From a virus, in the IMG/VR virus record IMGVR_UViG_3300009506_000196, positions 1 through 23,270 of that record: a stretch of 23,270 nucleotides of DNA; one strand, given 5' to 3'. The translations under genes and the position numbers were made by a program. The notes below the pieces were generated by a model. That model saw only the letters and a program-made list of their open reading frames with translations, ran no database searches and was not told the DNA's origin. This document shows positions 7,745-14,515 of the stretch, piece by piece; position 1 is the first letter of the stretch; each line of letters opens with the position of its first letter.

Positions 7745-8164
7745 ATGGAGCATTTGGGGCGTCACTGGCTCGTCGAAATGTATGGATGCCGAAATCTGAA
7801 ACGGTGTGAGACGGATGGGTTGGACGCCATGAGACAGGCAGCGGAACTTGCCGGGGCAACAATCGTTGGTTACAGCGGACACAATTTCGAGCCTGAAGGT
7901 TTCTCAGCAGTGATCCTTGTGGCGGAAAGTCACCTATCCATTCATACTTGGCCCGAGCAAGATTATGCGGCAATCGACATTTTCACCTGTGGAGAGTCTA
8001 TCCATCCGGAACCAGCCCTGGCATTTCTGCGGGGCTACCTGGGAGCCAGGGACTGTGAGTGCCAAGAGATCAGGAGGGGAAGTGCCCAAAAAACAGGCAA
8101 ATCAAATGAGAGCCTCTGTAATGAACGATCCCAGGTGGGGGCGGCTACCAGACCGGCAGTCTGA
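7745..8164 (+). CDS. speD: S-adenosylmethionine decarboxylase proenzyme (pyruvoyl-dependent)
   Basis: This 139-residue protein matches the small bacterial/archaeal AdoMet decarboxylase family. It opens LGRHWLVEMYGC, has GATIVGYSGHNF, then the family signature AESHLSIHTWPEQDYAAIDI followed by FTCG. In the family the chain self-cleaves between Glu and Ser; here that is E61-S62, with S62 becoming the pyruvoyl cofactor. H67 and C82 match the catalytic His and Cys (T. maritima H68 and C83, from memory), and W69 and E71 are also kept. The reaction makes decarboxylated AdoMet, the aminopropyl donor for spermidine. Related proteins have evolved into ornithine or arginine decarboxylases, so the substrate is not proven. 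The conserved core ends near residue 112 (CECQEIRRG); the last ~25 residues are a non-family tail that overlaps the next gene. No spermidine synthase gene is in the window. Confidence 0.93.
   Translation: MEHLGRHWLVEMYGCRNLKRCETDGLDAMRQAAELAGATIVGYSGHNFEPEGFSAVILVAESHLSIHTWPEQDYAAIDIFTCGESIHPEPALAFLRGYLGARDCECQEIRRGSAQKTGKSNESLCNERSQVGAATRPAV
8072..8077 (+). promoter_or_regulatory. Shine-Dalgarno inside speD for the next gene
   Basis: AGGAGG lies four bases before a GTG at 8082, inside the end of speD. It is the best evidence for a separately translated gene that overlaps speD. Later in-frame ATGs at 8106 and 8121 lack a comparable site. Confidence 0.5.
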
Positions 8165-8399
8165 GAAGGTCTGCTCAGCAAGGACTCTACCCCCTAATCT
8201 GCCCGATTCAGCGGCTCCCGAGGTCCGCGCCTTGGTGGAGCAGTGCTACGCCACGAATCCCCTGGTTCGGCTCCAGTCGATCATGGGCTTATCTGTAATG
8301 GTTCTAAAAGAAGCACAATCCCATATGGAAGGGAAAGTTAGGGTCGCCGGGAACTTGCTGAAGGCGATGAGCTGGAGAGAGGCGGAGCGCAATGGCTGA
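8082..8399 (+). CDS. Small protein of unknown function overlapping speD
   Basis: Read from GTG 8082 this is 105 residues; ATG 8106 or 8121 are alternative starts giving 97 or 92. The N-terminal third is basic and Pro-rich (RWGRLPDRQSEK, ARTLPPNLPDSA). The C-terminal part looks helical (EVRALVEQCYATN, SIMGLSVMVLKEAQSHMEG, LLKAMSWREAE). It overlaps the end of speD by 83 bases in another frame and the next gene by eight bases (ATGGCTGA). It fills an otherwise empty stretch from 8165 to 8391 in which no other long frame exists. No family is recognised, and nothing ties it to polyamine chemistry beyond position. Confidence 0.6.
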   Translation: MPKKQANQMRASVMNDPRWGRLPDRQSEKVCSARTLPPNLPDSAAPEVRALVEQCYATNPLVRLQSIMGLSVMVLKEAQSHMEGKVRVAGNLLKAMSWREAERNG

Positions 8400-9822
8400 A
8401 TGGAAAACCGGGGCTCTCGGGGGTATGTTCCCTGCCGATGTCCAAGATGCGATCGATGAGGCGACGACGACGGCGGCAGCGGCGAACAGCGTTTTGTCCC
8501 CGGTGCGTGACGCGCTTGATCTGGCAAAGAACTTTTTGACCAGTCTTCCAGTCCTCGATCTCCCAGCTCTGCTCGCTCAAATTATCGAGGATTTTTTGAA
8601 TGACTTTCGGGCATCGGGAATCTACTATCTTCCCGTCCTGGATCGGGGGCTGGAGGACGTTGCGAAGCTCAATCTGAATTTCAAGGAATCGGCTCGCATC
8701 TGGGAAGAGCTCAATGTTCCGAGTTACGATGGATTCGGATCGAATGACGATACCTATGCCCAGGAGCGGAATCGGAAAGCGTTTCAGGCATACTTCTTTC
8801 GTCGTTACCTAGGAGGTCCAACTGGTTCCGCGATGTCTCGTTTCAAGAGTCGGGTCGTTCAGAGCTTCAGCGATGAAACGGATGATGAGAGGCCCACGTT
8901 TACCGGAGAAGTGGCTGGAACCGTTTTCCTAGTTGGGGCTCCATCGATGGCAGAATATGTGGATGTCCTGGTGCAGATCGCAGACCTCTGGCCGAACAAT
9001 ACGGAGCTGAATCGTGGTCTGGAGCTGATGCGAAACAAGTTGACAGACGGTTTTCTCAACACGTTTAGTCATTCAGGAAATCGAATTGTCAAACGATTGG
9101 AGGGTGACAATACAACTGGCTATTCTCTCAACTTTGGTCGGGAGATTAAGCAATACAGCATTACGATTAGACAGCAATCCCAGATCGAAGGTGTAACCGG
9201 CGTTCTACGAGACTTCTTTGGTATTCCATTTGAACGGATCGCATCAGATACTCCGCTTGATGAGAACTATGGTTTGTTCGATCCGAGAAGTGGCTGGCAG
9301 ATTTCTGTAGGAGCCGATATAGATTACAAAGCAGGATCATTTTCCGGTTTGAAGTTTACGAGCGATCCTGGAAATCTTGTGGTCAGTTTCATTCCTACGG
9401 TAACAGGCGTCAATCCTCCGGATTGGACCACGATCAATCTGGATAAACTCTTCCCCTTCATCTTTGGGATCATGGACAACTACATGCTTCCCATTGTTCA
9501 GGCACTGAGGGCTGGGTCAAATGCGAAAGATGCGATGATCGCCCTGATCGATTTGCTGGATCAGAAGCTGGCCCGCTTGGACGAGTTGATTATCGAAGCA
9601 GAACGATTGGTCACGATCTTCAATGTGATTTTAGGGGCTACAGGAATTTACAGCCTCTATATTCACTCTAGTAGCGGGGTCGATGATTGGATCGATCAGT
9701 TTCAGAATGCGACGAACGAACCTCCTTTCAACGAGTTCGATGCGTTTGTTGGTGGAGTCGTGCTTATGGCGGGTGGTCCGTCATTGACTCCGTTTGAAAA
9801 CTTCTTCTCAGGGTTGGCATGA
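8392..9822 (+). CDS. Putative baseplate structural protein, family not recognised
   Basis: This 476-residue protein begins at an ATG with GGAG five bases upstream, overlapping the previous stop. The N-terminus is helical and Ala-rich (DVQDAIDEATTTAAAANSVL), then a hydrophobic helical stretch (LPVLDLPALLAQIIEDFL). The middle is mixed, and residues ~305-345 are strand-rich (GSFSGLKFTSDPGNLVVSF). The C-terminal part is a long helix (LLDQKLARLDELIIEAERL) followed by a hydrophobic segment (VTIFNVILGATGIYSLYI). Its place between the spike/speD cluster and the gp25-like gene suggests a baseplate component, but I recognise no family. The segment FTSDPGNLVVSF resembles the end of the repeated module seen in the later tail genes; it is too short to prove kinship. 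Confidence 0.8.
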   Translation: MAEWKTGALGGMFPADVQDAIDEATTTAAAANSVLSPVRDALDLAKNFLTSLPVLDLPALLAQIIEDFLNDFRASGIYYLPVLDRGLEDVAKLNLNFKESARIWEELNVPSYDGFGSNDDTYAQERNRKAFQAYFFRRYLGGPTGSAMSRFKSRVVQSFSDETDDERPTFTGEVAGTVFLVGAPSMAEYVDVLVQIADLWPNNTELNRGLELMRNKLTDGFLNTFSHSGNRIVKRLEGDNTTGYSLNFGREIKQYSITIRQQSQIEGVTGVLRDFFGIPFERIASDTPLDENYGLFDPRSGWQISVGADIDYKAGSFSGLKFTSDPGNLVVSFIPTVTGVNPPDWTTINLDKLFPFIFGIMDNYMLPIVQALRAGSNAKDAMIALIDLLDQKLARLDELIIEAERLVTIFNVILGATGIYSLYIHSSSGVDDWIDQFQNATNEPPFNEFDAFVGGVVLMAGGPSLTPFENFFSGLA

Positions 9823-9953
9823 AAAAGAGAGATAAGCGTCGTAAACGATTGGCCCGAAAGAAGAGGGCCGAGGAGAAAGCTCAGACTCATGTGGCTACGA
9901 GGATTCAAAGGACCGCTGACGTTTCTTCCGAACGGAGACCTGGAACAAGTTGA
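9819..9953 (+). CDS. Possible 44-residue highly basic peptide
   Basis: An ATG overlapping the previous stop (ATGA) opens a 44-codon frame, MKKRDKRRKRLARKKRAEEK and onward, ending TGA at 9951. More than half of the first 20 residues are Lys or Arg. It covers the 66-base gap before the gp25-like gene and then overlaps that gene by 65 bases in another frame. Its translation could serve mainly to carry ribosomes to the gp25-like start, or it could be a real nucleic-acid-binding or assembly peptide. No independent SD is clear. Confidence 0.35.
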   Translation: MKKRDKRRKRLARKKRAEEKAQTHVATRIQRTADVSSERRPGTS

Positions 9954-10296
9954 AGATGTCGATGCGTTGGCAACGGACCTGTTTCAGATACTGGATGATC
10001 GACAAAAGGAGTGGTTGTTTCAGCCGAACCACGGTTTGTCGATTATGAGCTCTGTGATGAGTCAGAAAGATTCGATCTTTGCGCTCCAACTGGAAACAGC
10101 TTTGCGACGCGAGACGTTGGACCAGGAGCCACGAGTGCGGGTCAAATCGATCACGGTTAATACGGATGCGGCGGCTGCGGCTCGGACTCAGGCGGAAGTC
10201 AACGAACTTGAACATACGGCGGTAGTACGTTTGGAGTTCCAGGTAGGGGCAACAGGCGAGAATGCTGCGGTAAACCTCCAGATTCAGAGAGGATAA
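9889..10296 (+). CDS. Baseplate wedge protein, gp25 / gpW-like
   Basis: This 135-residue protein has nearly the length of T4 gp25 (132). It carries the features of the GPW/gp25 family: an N-terminal strand pair (FLPNGDLEQVEDVDAL), a helix (TDLFQILDDRQKEWLFQPNH) where the family usually has a ...R-G-E-...P-x-x-G turn, and the conserved E80-P81-R82 motif in DQEPRVRVKSI. In T4 the EPR region of gp25 packs against gp6 and gp7 in the wedge core, and gp25 starts sheath assembly. The gp6/J-like gene follows directly, as in most contractile systems. A weak AGGAG lies 13 bases before the ATG, inside the small basic frame, so translation is probably coupled to that frame. Confidence 0.85.
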   Translation: MWLRGFKGPLTFLPNGDLEQVEDVDALATDLFQILDDRQKEWLFQPNHGLSIMSSVMSQKDSIFALQLETALRRETLDQEPRVRVKSITVNTDAAAAARTQAEVNELEHTAVVRLEFQVGATGENAAVNLQIQRG

Positions 10297-10340
10297 GTCG
10301 ATTGTTTAATTTTAGACGATCACCTAACGGAGACTAAAAC
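10297..10340 (+). other. Longest intergenic gap (44 bases)
   Basis: This is the only gap over 15 bases in which no frame is open. It has an AT-rich centre (TTGTTTAATTTTAGA) and ends in a GGAG Shine-Dalgarno at 10330-10333 before ATG 10341. A promoter is possible because of the AT-rich core, but no matched -10/-35 pair or terminator hairpin is convincing. Confidence 0.4.
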
Positions 10341-12032
10341 ATGGCTCTCGGACGCTCTCTTAGTTACACGGGGAAAGACTACCTTTCTCTGACCGAGGAA
10401 ATCACGAAGTACATGACGGAATTTCTTCCGGAAATTAGCGATGCGTCTCAGGCCAATCCTGGGCGACTCCTGGCGAATCTGTTCGGTGGCATCATCGATG
10501 TGCTGAATTATAGTACGGACATCAACTTCATCGAGAGTCTTTGGGGCGTCAGCCAGCAGAGCAGAAATCTCATCAATCAGGCGAAAGGAATCCCCTGGGC
10601 CTATCCTGGTCCGAGTTCGGCCAGTACCGATTTGCTATTTGTTCAAACCGGGTCGATCACACAGGTTCCTCGCTATTTGGTTTGTACGACGAATGACAAT
10701 CCCCCAAAGAAGTTTGTTACGATCGATTCGGGTCTGGTCGTCGGCAGTTCGGTAACAGTGGCAGCTGTTGAAGGTGAACGAGTCGTTGATGAAATTGTTA
10801 CGGAATCGGCCAGCGGGGATTTGAATCAAACCTATTCGCTTTCACAGACCTTGGCTCCGTACAGATTTGTTGAAGTCCAAGTAGGCGGTGTTCCTTGGAC
10901 CCGGCAGCCATTAACGTTGTTCGAGAGCACGGCGGACGATACGCATTTCATCTGCATTCCTGACTCGGAAGACCCGACAATTACGCAGATTCGATTCGGT
11001 AATAACGAATTTGGCATGGCTCCTCCGGCGGGAAGCCTAATCACGGTGAGCTATATCCGCTCTTCGGGAGGGACCGGAAATGTCCCCAGAAATTCGATTA
11101 CGAAAATTGTCGGGCCGATCAGCGGCTCTTTCACGGTCAATAATCCGGAAGGAGCTGGCGGCGGATCAGATGGACCCGATGTGGAGACGATCCGCGAGCA
11201 AGCCCCTTGGATCGCTCAGACCTTTTATCGTGCGGTCAACGAAGCCGATTATCTGGCCTATGCTGTGAGCGTCCCAGGAGTATTCGATGCAGCGATCGCA
11301 ACAATTATCGGATCGATCTACTCACTCTATATCGTGCCGGATGGTGGGGGCAGAGCTTCTCAGACCCTAATCGATGCGGTTCAAACAGGATTGGCTGAGA
11401 TCGCCATGATTGGTAGTCAAGTCAATGTGAACACGACGGAAGAAGCCGAATTGCTGATTTCGGCTCGGGTCTACACTAGAACAACTGACATCCCGCGAGC
11501 CACGGTTCGACAAAAGGTGATTGATGAAATCCTGAATGCCCTGGACTATCGCAACATTGAGATCGGCAAAGCATTTACGGTTAGTGAGCTGAGCAAGCTG
11601 ATCTTGGACATCGATAATGGGCAGTTGGTGCAAGCCGTCAACTTTACGGAGCTGACACGTCGCCCCAGAGTGGTCCAGAGCGATCCTGACGCTCCTTCGA
11701 TCCAAGGAGACGTGGAGGTCAATGCAGCTGCTGATTACGCTTCCTGGGTCGTTTCCCAGTTGACGGCAACCACCTTTGCCGTTGCCAAGAATGGGTCGGT
11801 AACGGGAAGTCCTGGGACAGTGGGAGAAGAGTATACGACGGCTGAAGGTGAGATCACTTTTACGTTGGGAACGCCGACCGATACACTTCCAGCCGCTACG
11901 ACCTGGACATTCTCCACCAGTAAGTATTCGGGAAATATCCAGATCGGGGATGGAGAAGTTCCGGTGATCTCAAATCTTGGACAGGTCCAAGTAGATGTCT
12001 TCTATCCAGGTGAAGGAAATCCGTTCGAATGA
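10341..12032 (+). CDS. Baseplate wedge protein, gp6 / gpJ-like (Baseplate_J)
   Basis: This 563-residue protein has the Baseplate_J layout. The N-terminus (SYTGKDYLSLTEEITKYM then ANPGRLLANLFGGIIDVLNY) is typical of gp6/J proteins. Residues ~265-313 hold the signature NPEGAGGGSDGPDVETIREQ followed by RAVNEADYLAYAVSVPGV. Residues ~350-450 form the C-terminal alpha/beta part with VRQKVIDEILNAL and GKAFTVSELSKLI. In the family this protein dimerises and, with gp25 and gp7/I, makes the wedge core and the ring that opens on contraction. Between residues ~455 and ~540 a strand-rich insert (AVAKNGSVTGSPGTVGEEYT and so on) lies before the usual final strands (GNIQIGDGEVPVISNLGQV). The stop overlaps the next ATG. 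Confidence 0.9.
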   Translation: MALGRSLSYTGKDYLSLTEEITKYMTEFLPEISDASQANPGRLLANLFGGIIDVLNYSTDINFIESLWGVSQQSRNLINQAKGIPWAYPGPSSASTDLLFVQTGSITQVPRYLVCTTNDNPPKKFVTIDSGLVVGSSVTVAAVEGERVVDEIVTESASGDLNQTYSLSQTLAPYRFVEVQVGGVPWTRQPLTLFESTADDTHFICIPDSEDPTITQIRFGNNEFGMAPPAGSLITVSYIRSSGGTGNVPRNSITKIVGPISGSFTVNNPEGAGGGSDGPDVETIREQAPWIAQTFYRAVNEADYLAYAVSVPGVFDAAIATIIGSIYSLYIVPDGGGRASQTLIDAVQTGLAEIAMIGSQVNVNTTEEAELLISARVYTRTTDIPRATVRQKVIDEILNALDYRNIEIGKAFTVSELSKLILDIDNGQLVQAVNFTELTRRPRVVQSDPDAPSIQGDVEVNAAADYASWVVSQLTATTFAVAKNGSVTGSPGTVGEEYTTAEGEITFTLGTPTDTLPAATTWTFSTSKYSGNIQIGDGEVPVISNLGQVQVDVFYPGEGNPFE

Positions 12033-14503
12033 TCCGACGATTTCTAAACAGTTTCGAGTCTAGAACGGCTCTGGAAACTCCACAGATCGTTTTGACCTGG
12101 GAATTTAATGAGAGTCTATTTCCGCTGATTCAATCGTTTCAGATCGTGCGATCCGAGACGGTATGGCCTCGCACTGCGGCCGAGGGCAACATTGTTTTAT
12201 CCGGTTTTCCTACGAGTCTTTCCGGAAATTTCGCGGATATTGGAATCGATCCGGATCGTCTTTATTACTACACGATGATTATTCAGTGGCGGGACGCACA
12301 ATTGTCCAAGGAACGCTATCGGGAAATCGATGGTCACTTAGCAGGTGGATTTCCGATAACGGATCATTTCGCGTTTTCCCCAAGTTATCCGGGAACTGTA
12401 GTTGGTGTGGCTCGTGTCTATCGAGGACCACTGACAGGAACCTATGATGGTTTGCTGGCGATCGCCGTTATCGATTCGGACGGAACCAGTTCGATTCTAT
12501 TCTGGAGGATGGACACGGGGTTCGTCGAGTATCGGATGGAACTGGGTGGAATCCTGGCAGCGGGGGATGCGATCTCTTCAATTGCTTGGTGCGGACGTAT
12601 AGGAAGCGATCCAGGTAGAGCCATTATTACGACGAAGCGATTTCAACTGATCCATTTCTCATATCCGAATAATCTATCGATCCCTACTGATGATCCGGGT
12701 GCAGGGGATATTATCAGTTCGTATGATTTGCGAATTCAGCTCGGACTTCAGATATATCCTGATCCGCCCTATCCGCCGGGCAGTAAGTTCCGCGACTTTA
12801 ACATTGTGGACTCAGCTATTGAGTGGGGAGTTTACAAGACGGCGGGACTGCTTGGAAATAATGGAATCGGTTATTCCAAAGGAATTACATCGGATTCAGC
12901 TGTTCCTACTTTGGTTTATATCCGGGAAACAACGGGCGATACGATCATTGCCGTTGATAACGGATCGGGTGGATTTACGGGTATAGGACCGTGGGTCGTT
13001 TCTTCCGGTACGATCACGTATGCTCAAACCGTTATTTCCAATTTGAAGTTTACGGTTGATCCCGGAGCTTTAGCCGTCGATTATGTGTATCCGACATTTG
13101 GCAGCGGAGCCCTCAATTACTTGTTGCTCGATGGTTTGCGGAACAGAGTTTATCGATTAAGCTTTGCGGATGGTGAATACTATGACGATTCCGATTTTCC
13201 ATTTGAGACCGTGCTCAATCCGGATCAGAACGTAGGTGGCGATAATTTAATCGGCTATAATCAGGTTTTGGATAATTCTACGATTTTACCGGGGACCGTC
13301 GTTCTTCGTCGAACCTTGGATAATCAGGTCGTAGCTATCGATGATGGTTTAGGCGGATTTATTGGGCGCAACGGCTGGCCCATTTATGGTGGCGTTATCA
13401 CCTATACGAATGCGACGATCAGCAATTTACAATTTGCATTGGATGAGGAACCACCCGATTTTACAACGAAGAATCCGGGTATACTTACTGTCGAATATGC
13501 GATCGGTCATTTCACAGCTATCGCTTCGGTCTGGACCGGCACGGTTTATCGAGTCGGTGTTTCATTTTGGGAGGATACTCAAGGCTATGCCAAGACTCAA
13601 ATCTTGGAGTTTCCAGCAGCGAACAATGATCCGTATGAGAATCCTGGTGCGCTGCTCCGAACCTATTTGACCGAGCCAATCTCAGGTCTGTTCTATCGTG
13701 TAGCGTCTCTAGTTTATCTGTATCAATCGGTGACGGCCGATGGCTTGGTTCAACTTTGGCAAGCCCAATCCGCATCGTCAAACGTGAATTATTCTTTCTG
13801 GCTCTACCATAAGACTCAGGCGTTTTCAGGCAGAGAATATGTGGAGGGAGAGTTTTCGTTCCGGGACAATCTGTACGACTACATTTCCGACAGTATGCGA
13901 TTTCGAGACCATACTCCGAAATTTCTTAATTTGACCGCGTTGGATGATGGAGAACTGGTTCATAGAAACGTGCCCTATTCGAAGAAGCAGCTGGAAAGAT
14001 TGCTGCGGATGTTTGGTCTGCTCATCGATAGAGCTGTCGATTATCGAAACTTCTTTCAGAACCATCTCGATCCGGAACTGTGCGATCCTCGCTGGCTAAC
14101 CAGTTTGGCAATGCACTTCGGCATTGCCGATCTCGATCCGAACTGGCCCTTGGATCGGCAGAGAATTTATATGCAGTTACGTCCTCTCATCAATCAGAAG
14201 AAGGGTACGCTATCCGCAATGGAGCTGCTCATCAAATTCTTCGGGTTCGAATTTGCTGCGGCCAGCACACGGATCATTGTGGGTCGGCAAACCTTCGATA
14301 GCTGGGATACGGCTACTCCCATACCATTTGATAGTGGCGGAATCTTCGATACGTTTGGTGGCTTCTTCGAGGTCTTGTTTCAGATTCGGTTACGACGGAT
14401 CATCGATTTGGAAGAAGTTCCGTCCTATGATCCTATCGTAGAGTTTATCATCGATCGTTTGAACCAGATCAAACCGTTTAACGTGACGATCGAATACGTT
14501 TAA
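12029..14503 (+). CDS. Baseplate wedge protein, gp7 / tail protein I-like with FN3-like and repeated beta modules
   Basis: This 824-residue protein overlaps the gp6-like gene (ATGA) and holds three parts. Residues ~15-90 look like a fibronectin type III domain (QIVLTWEFNES, FQIVRSETVWPR, DPDRLYYYTMIIQW). The middle is all-beta and contains two copies of a repeated module (residues 291-355 and 419-493). Residues ~649-745 match tail protein I (P2 gpI type): KKQLERLLRMFGLLIDRAVD, then PRWLTSLAMHFGI and RPLINQKKGTLSAMELLIKF. P2-type I proteins are near 180-200 residues, while T4 gp7 is about 1030 and carries extra domains, so this is closer to gp7 in plan. In the wedge it would contact gp25 and gp6 and carry peripheral parts. 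The fused beta modules may display fibres or bind surface glycans (inference). Confidence 0.82.
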   Translation: MIRRFLNSFESRTALETPQIVLTWEFNESLFPLIQSFQIVRSETVWPRTAAEGNIVLSGFPTSLSGNFADIGIDPDRLYYYTMIIQWRDAQLSKERYREIDGHLAGGFPITDHFAFSPSYPGTVVGVARVYRGPLTGTYDGLLAIAVIDSDGTSSILFWRMDTGFVEYRMELGGILAAGDAISSIAWCGRIGSDPGRAIITTKRFQLIHFSYPNNLSIPTDDPGAGDIISSYDLRIQLGLQIYPDPPYPPGSKFRDFNIVDSAIEWGVYKTAGLLGNNGIGYSKGITSDSAVPTLVYIRETTGDTIIAVDNGSGGFTGIGPWVVSSGTITYAQTVISNLKFTVDPGALAVDYVYPTFGSGALNYLLLDGLRNRVYRLSFADGEYYDDSDFPFETVLNPDQNVGGDNLIGYNQVLDNSTILPGTVVLRRTLDNQVVAIDDGLGGFIGRNGWPIYGGVITYTNATISNLQFALDEEPPDFTTKNPGILTVEYAIGHFTAIASVWTGTVYRVGVSFWEDTQGYAKTQILEFPAANNDPYENPGALLRTYLTEPISGLFYRVASLVYLYQSVTADGLVQLWQAQSASSNVNYSFWLYHKTQAFSGREYVEGEFSFRDNLYDYISDSMRFRDHTPKFLNLTALDDGELVHRNVPYSKKQLERLLRMFGLLIDRAVDYRNFFQNHLDPELCDPRWLTSLAMHFGIADLDPNWPLDRQRIYMQLRPLINQKKGTLSAMELLIKFFGFEFAAASTRIIVGRQTFDSWDTATPIPFDSGGIFDTFGGFFEVLFQIRLRRIIDLEEVPSYDPIVEFIIDRLNQIKPFNVTIEYV
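12899..13093 (+). repeat. Repeated beta module, copy A (protein-level)
   Basis: Residues 291-355 of the gp7/I-like protein. Key positions: AVDNGSGGF, then W, then SGTITY, then ISNLKF, then DPGALAVDY. It shares the order VDDG-x-G / W / G-x-I-x-Y / L-x-F / x-L-x-V-x-Y with three other copies in this window. Confidence 0.7.
13283..13507 (+). repeat. Repeated beta module, copy B (protein-level)
   Basis: Residues 419-493 of the gp7/I-like protein. Key positions: LPGTVVL, AIDDGLGGF, GVITYTNATISNLQF, and PGILTVEYA. It is closest in pattern to copy A in the same protein and copy D in the long fibre, with a short Pro/Thr insertion before the last strand. Confidence 0.7.
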
Positions 14504-14509
14504 TAGGAG
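14504..14509 (+). promoter_or_regulatory. TAGGAG Shine-Dalgarno of the first fibre gene
   Basis: TAGGAG directly follows the TAA stop of the gp7/I-like gene and lies six bases before ATG 14516. The same TAGGAG form starts the genes at 7491, 7745 and 16866. Confidence 0.6.
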
Positions 14510-14515
14510 AGCACA

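Noticed and set aside
7359-7973. A 204-codon open frame on the minus strand
   Set aside because: It lies opposite the spike end, the 80-residue gene and the speD signature, all of which have strong SD sites or family motifs. Its translation is rich in Arg, Ser and Cys with no domain pattern.
10297-10340. Promoter or terminator in the 44-base gap before the gp6/J-like gene
   Set aside because: It is AT-rich, but no paired -10/-35 boxes and no stable hairpin with a T run could be supported.
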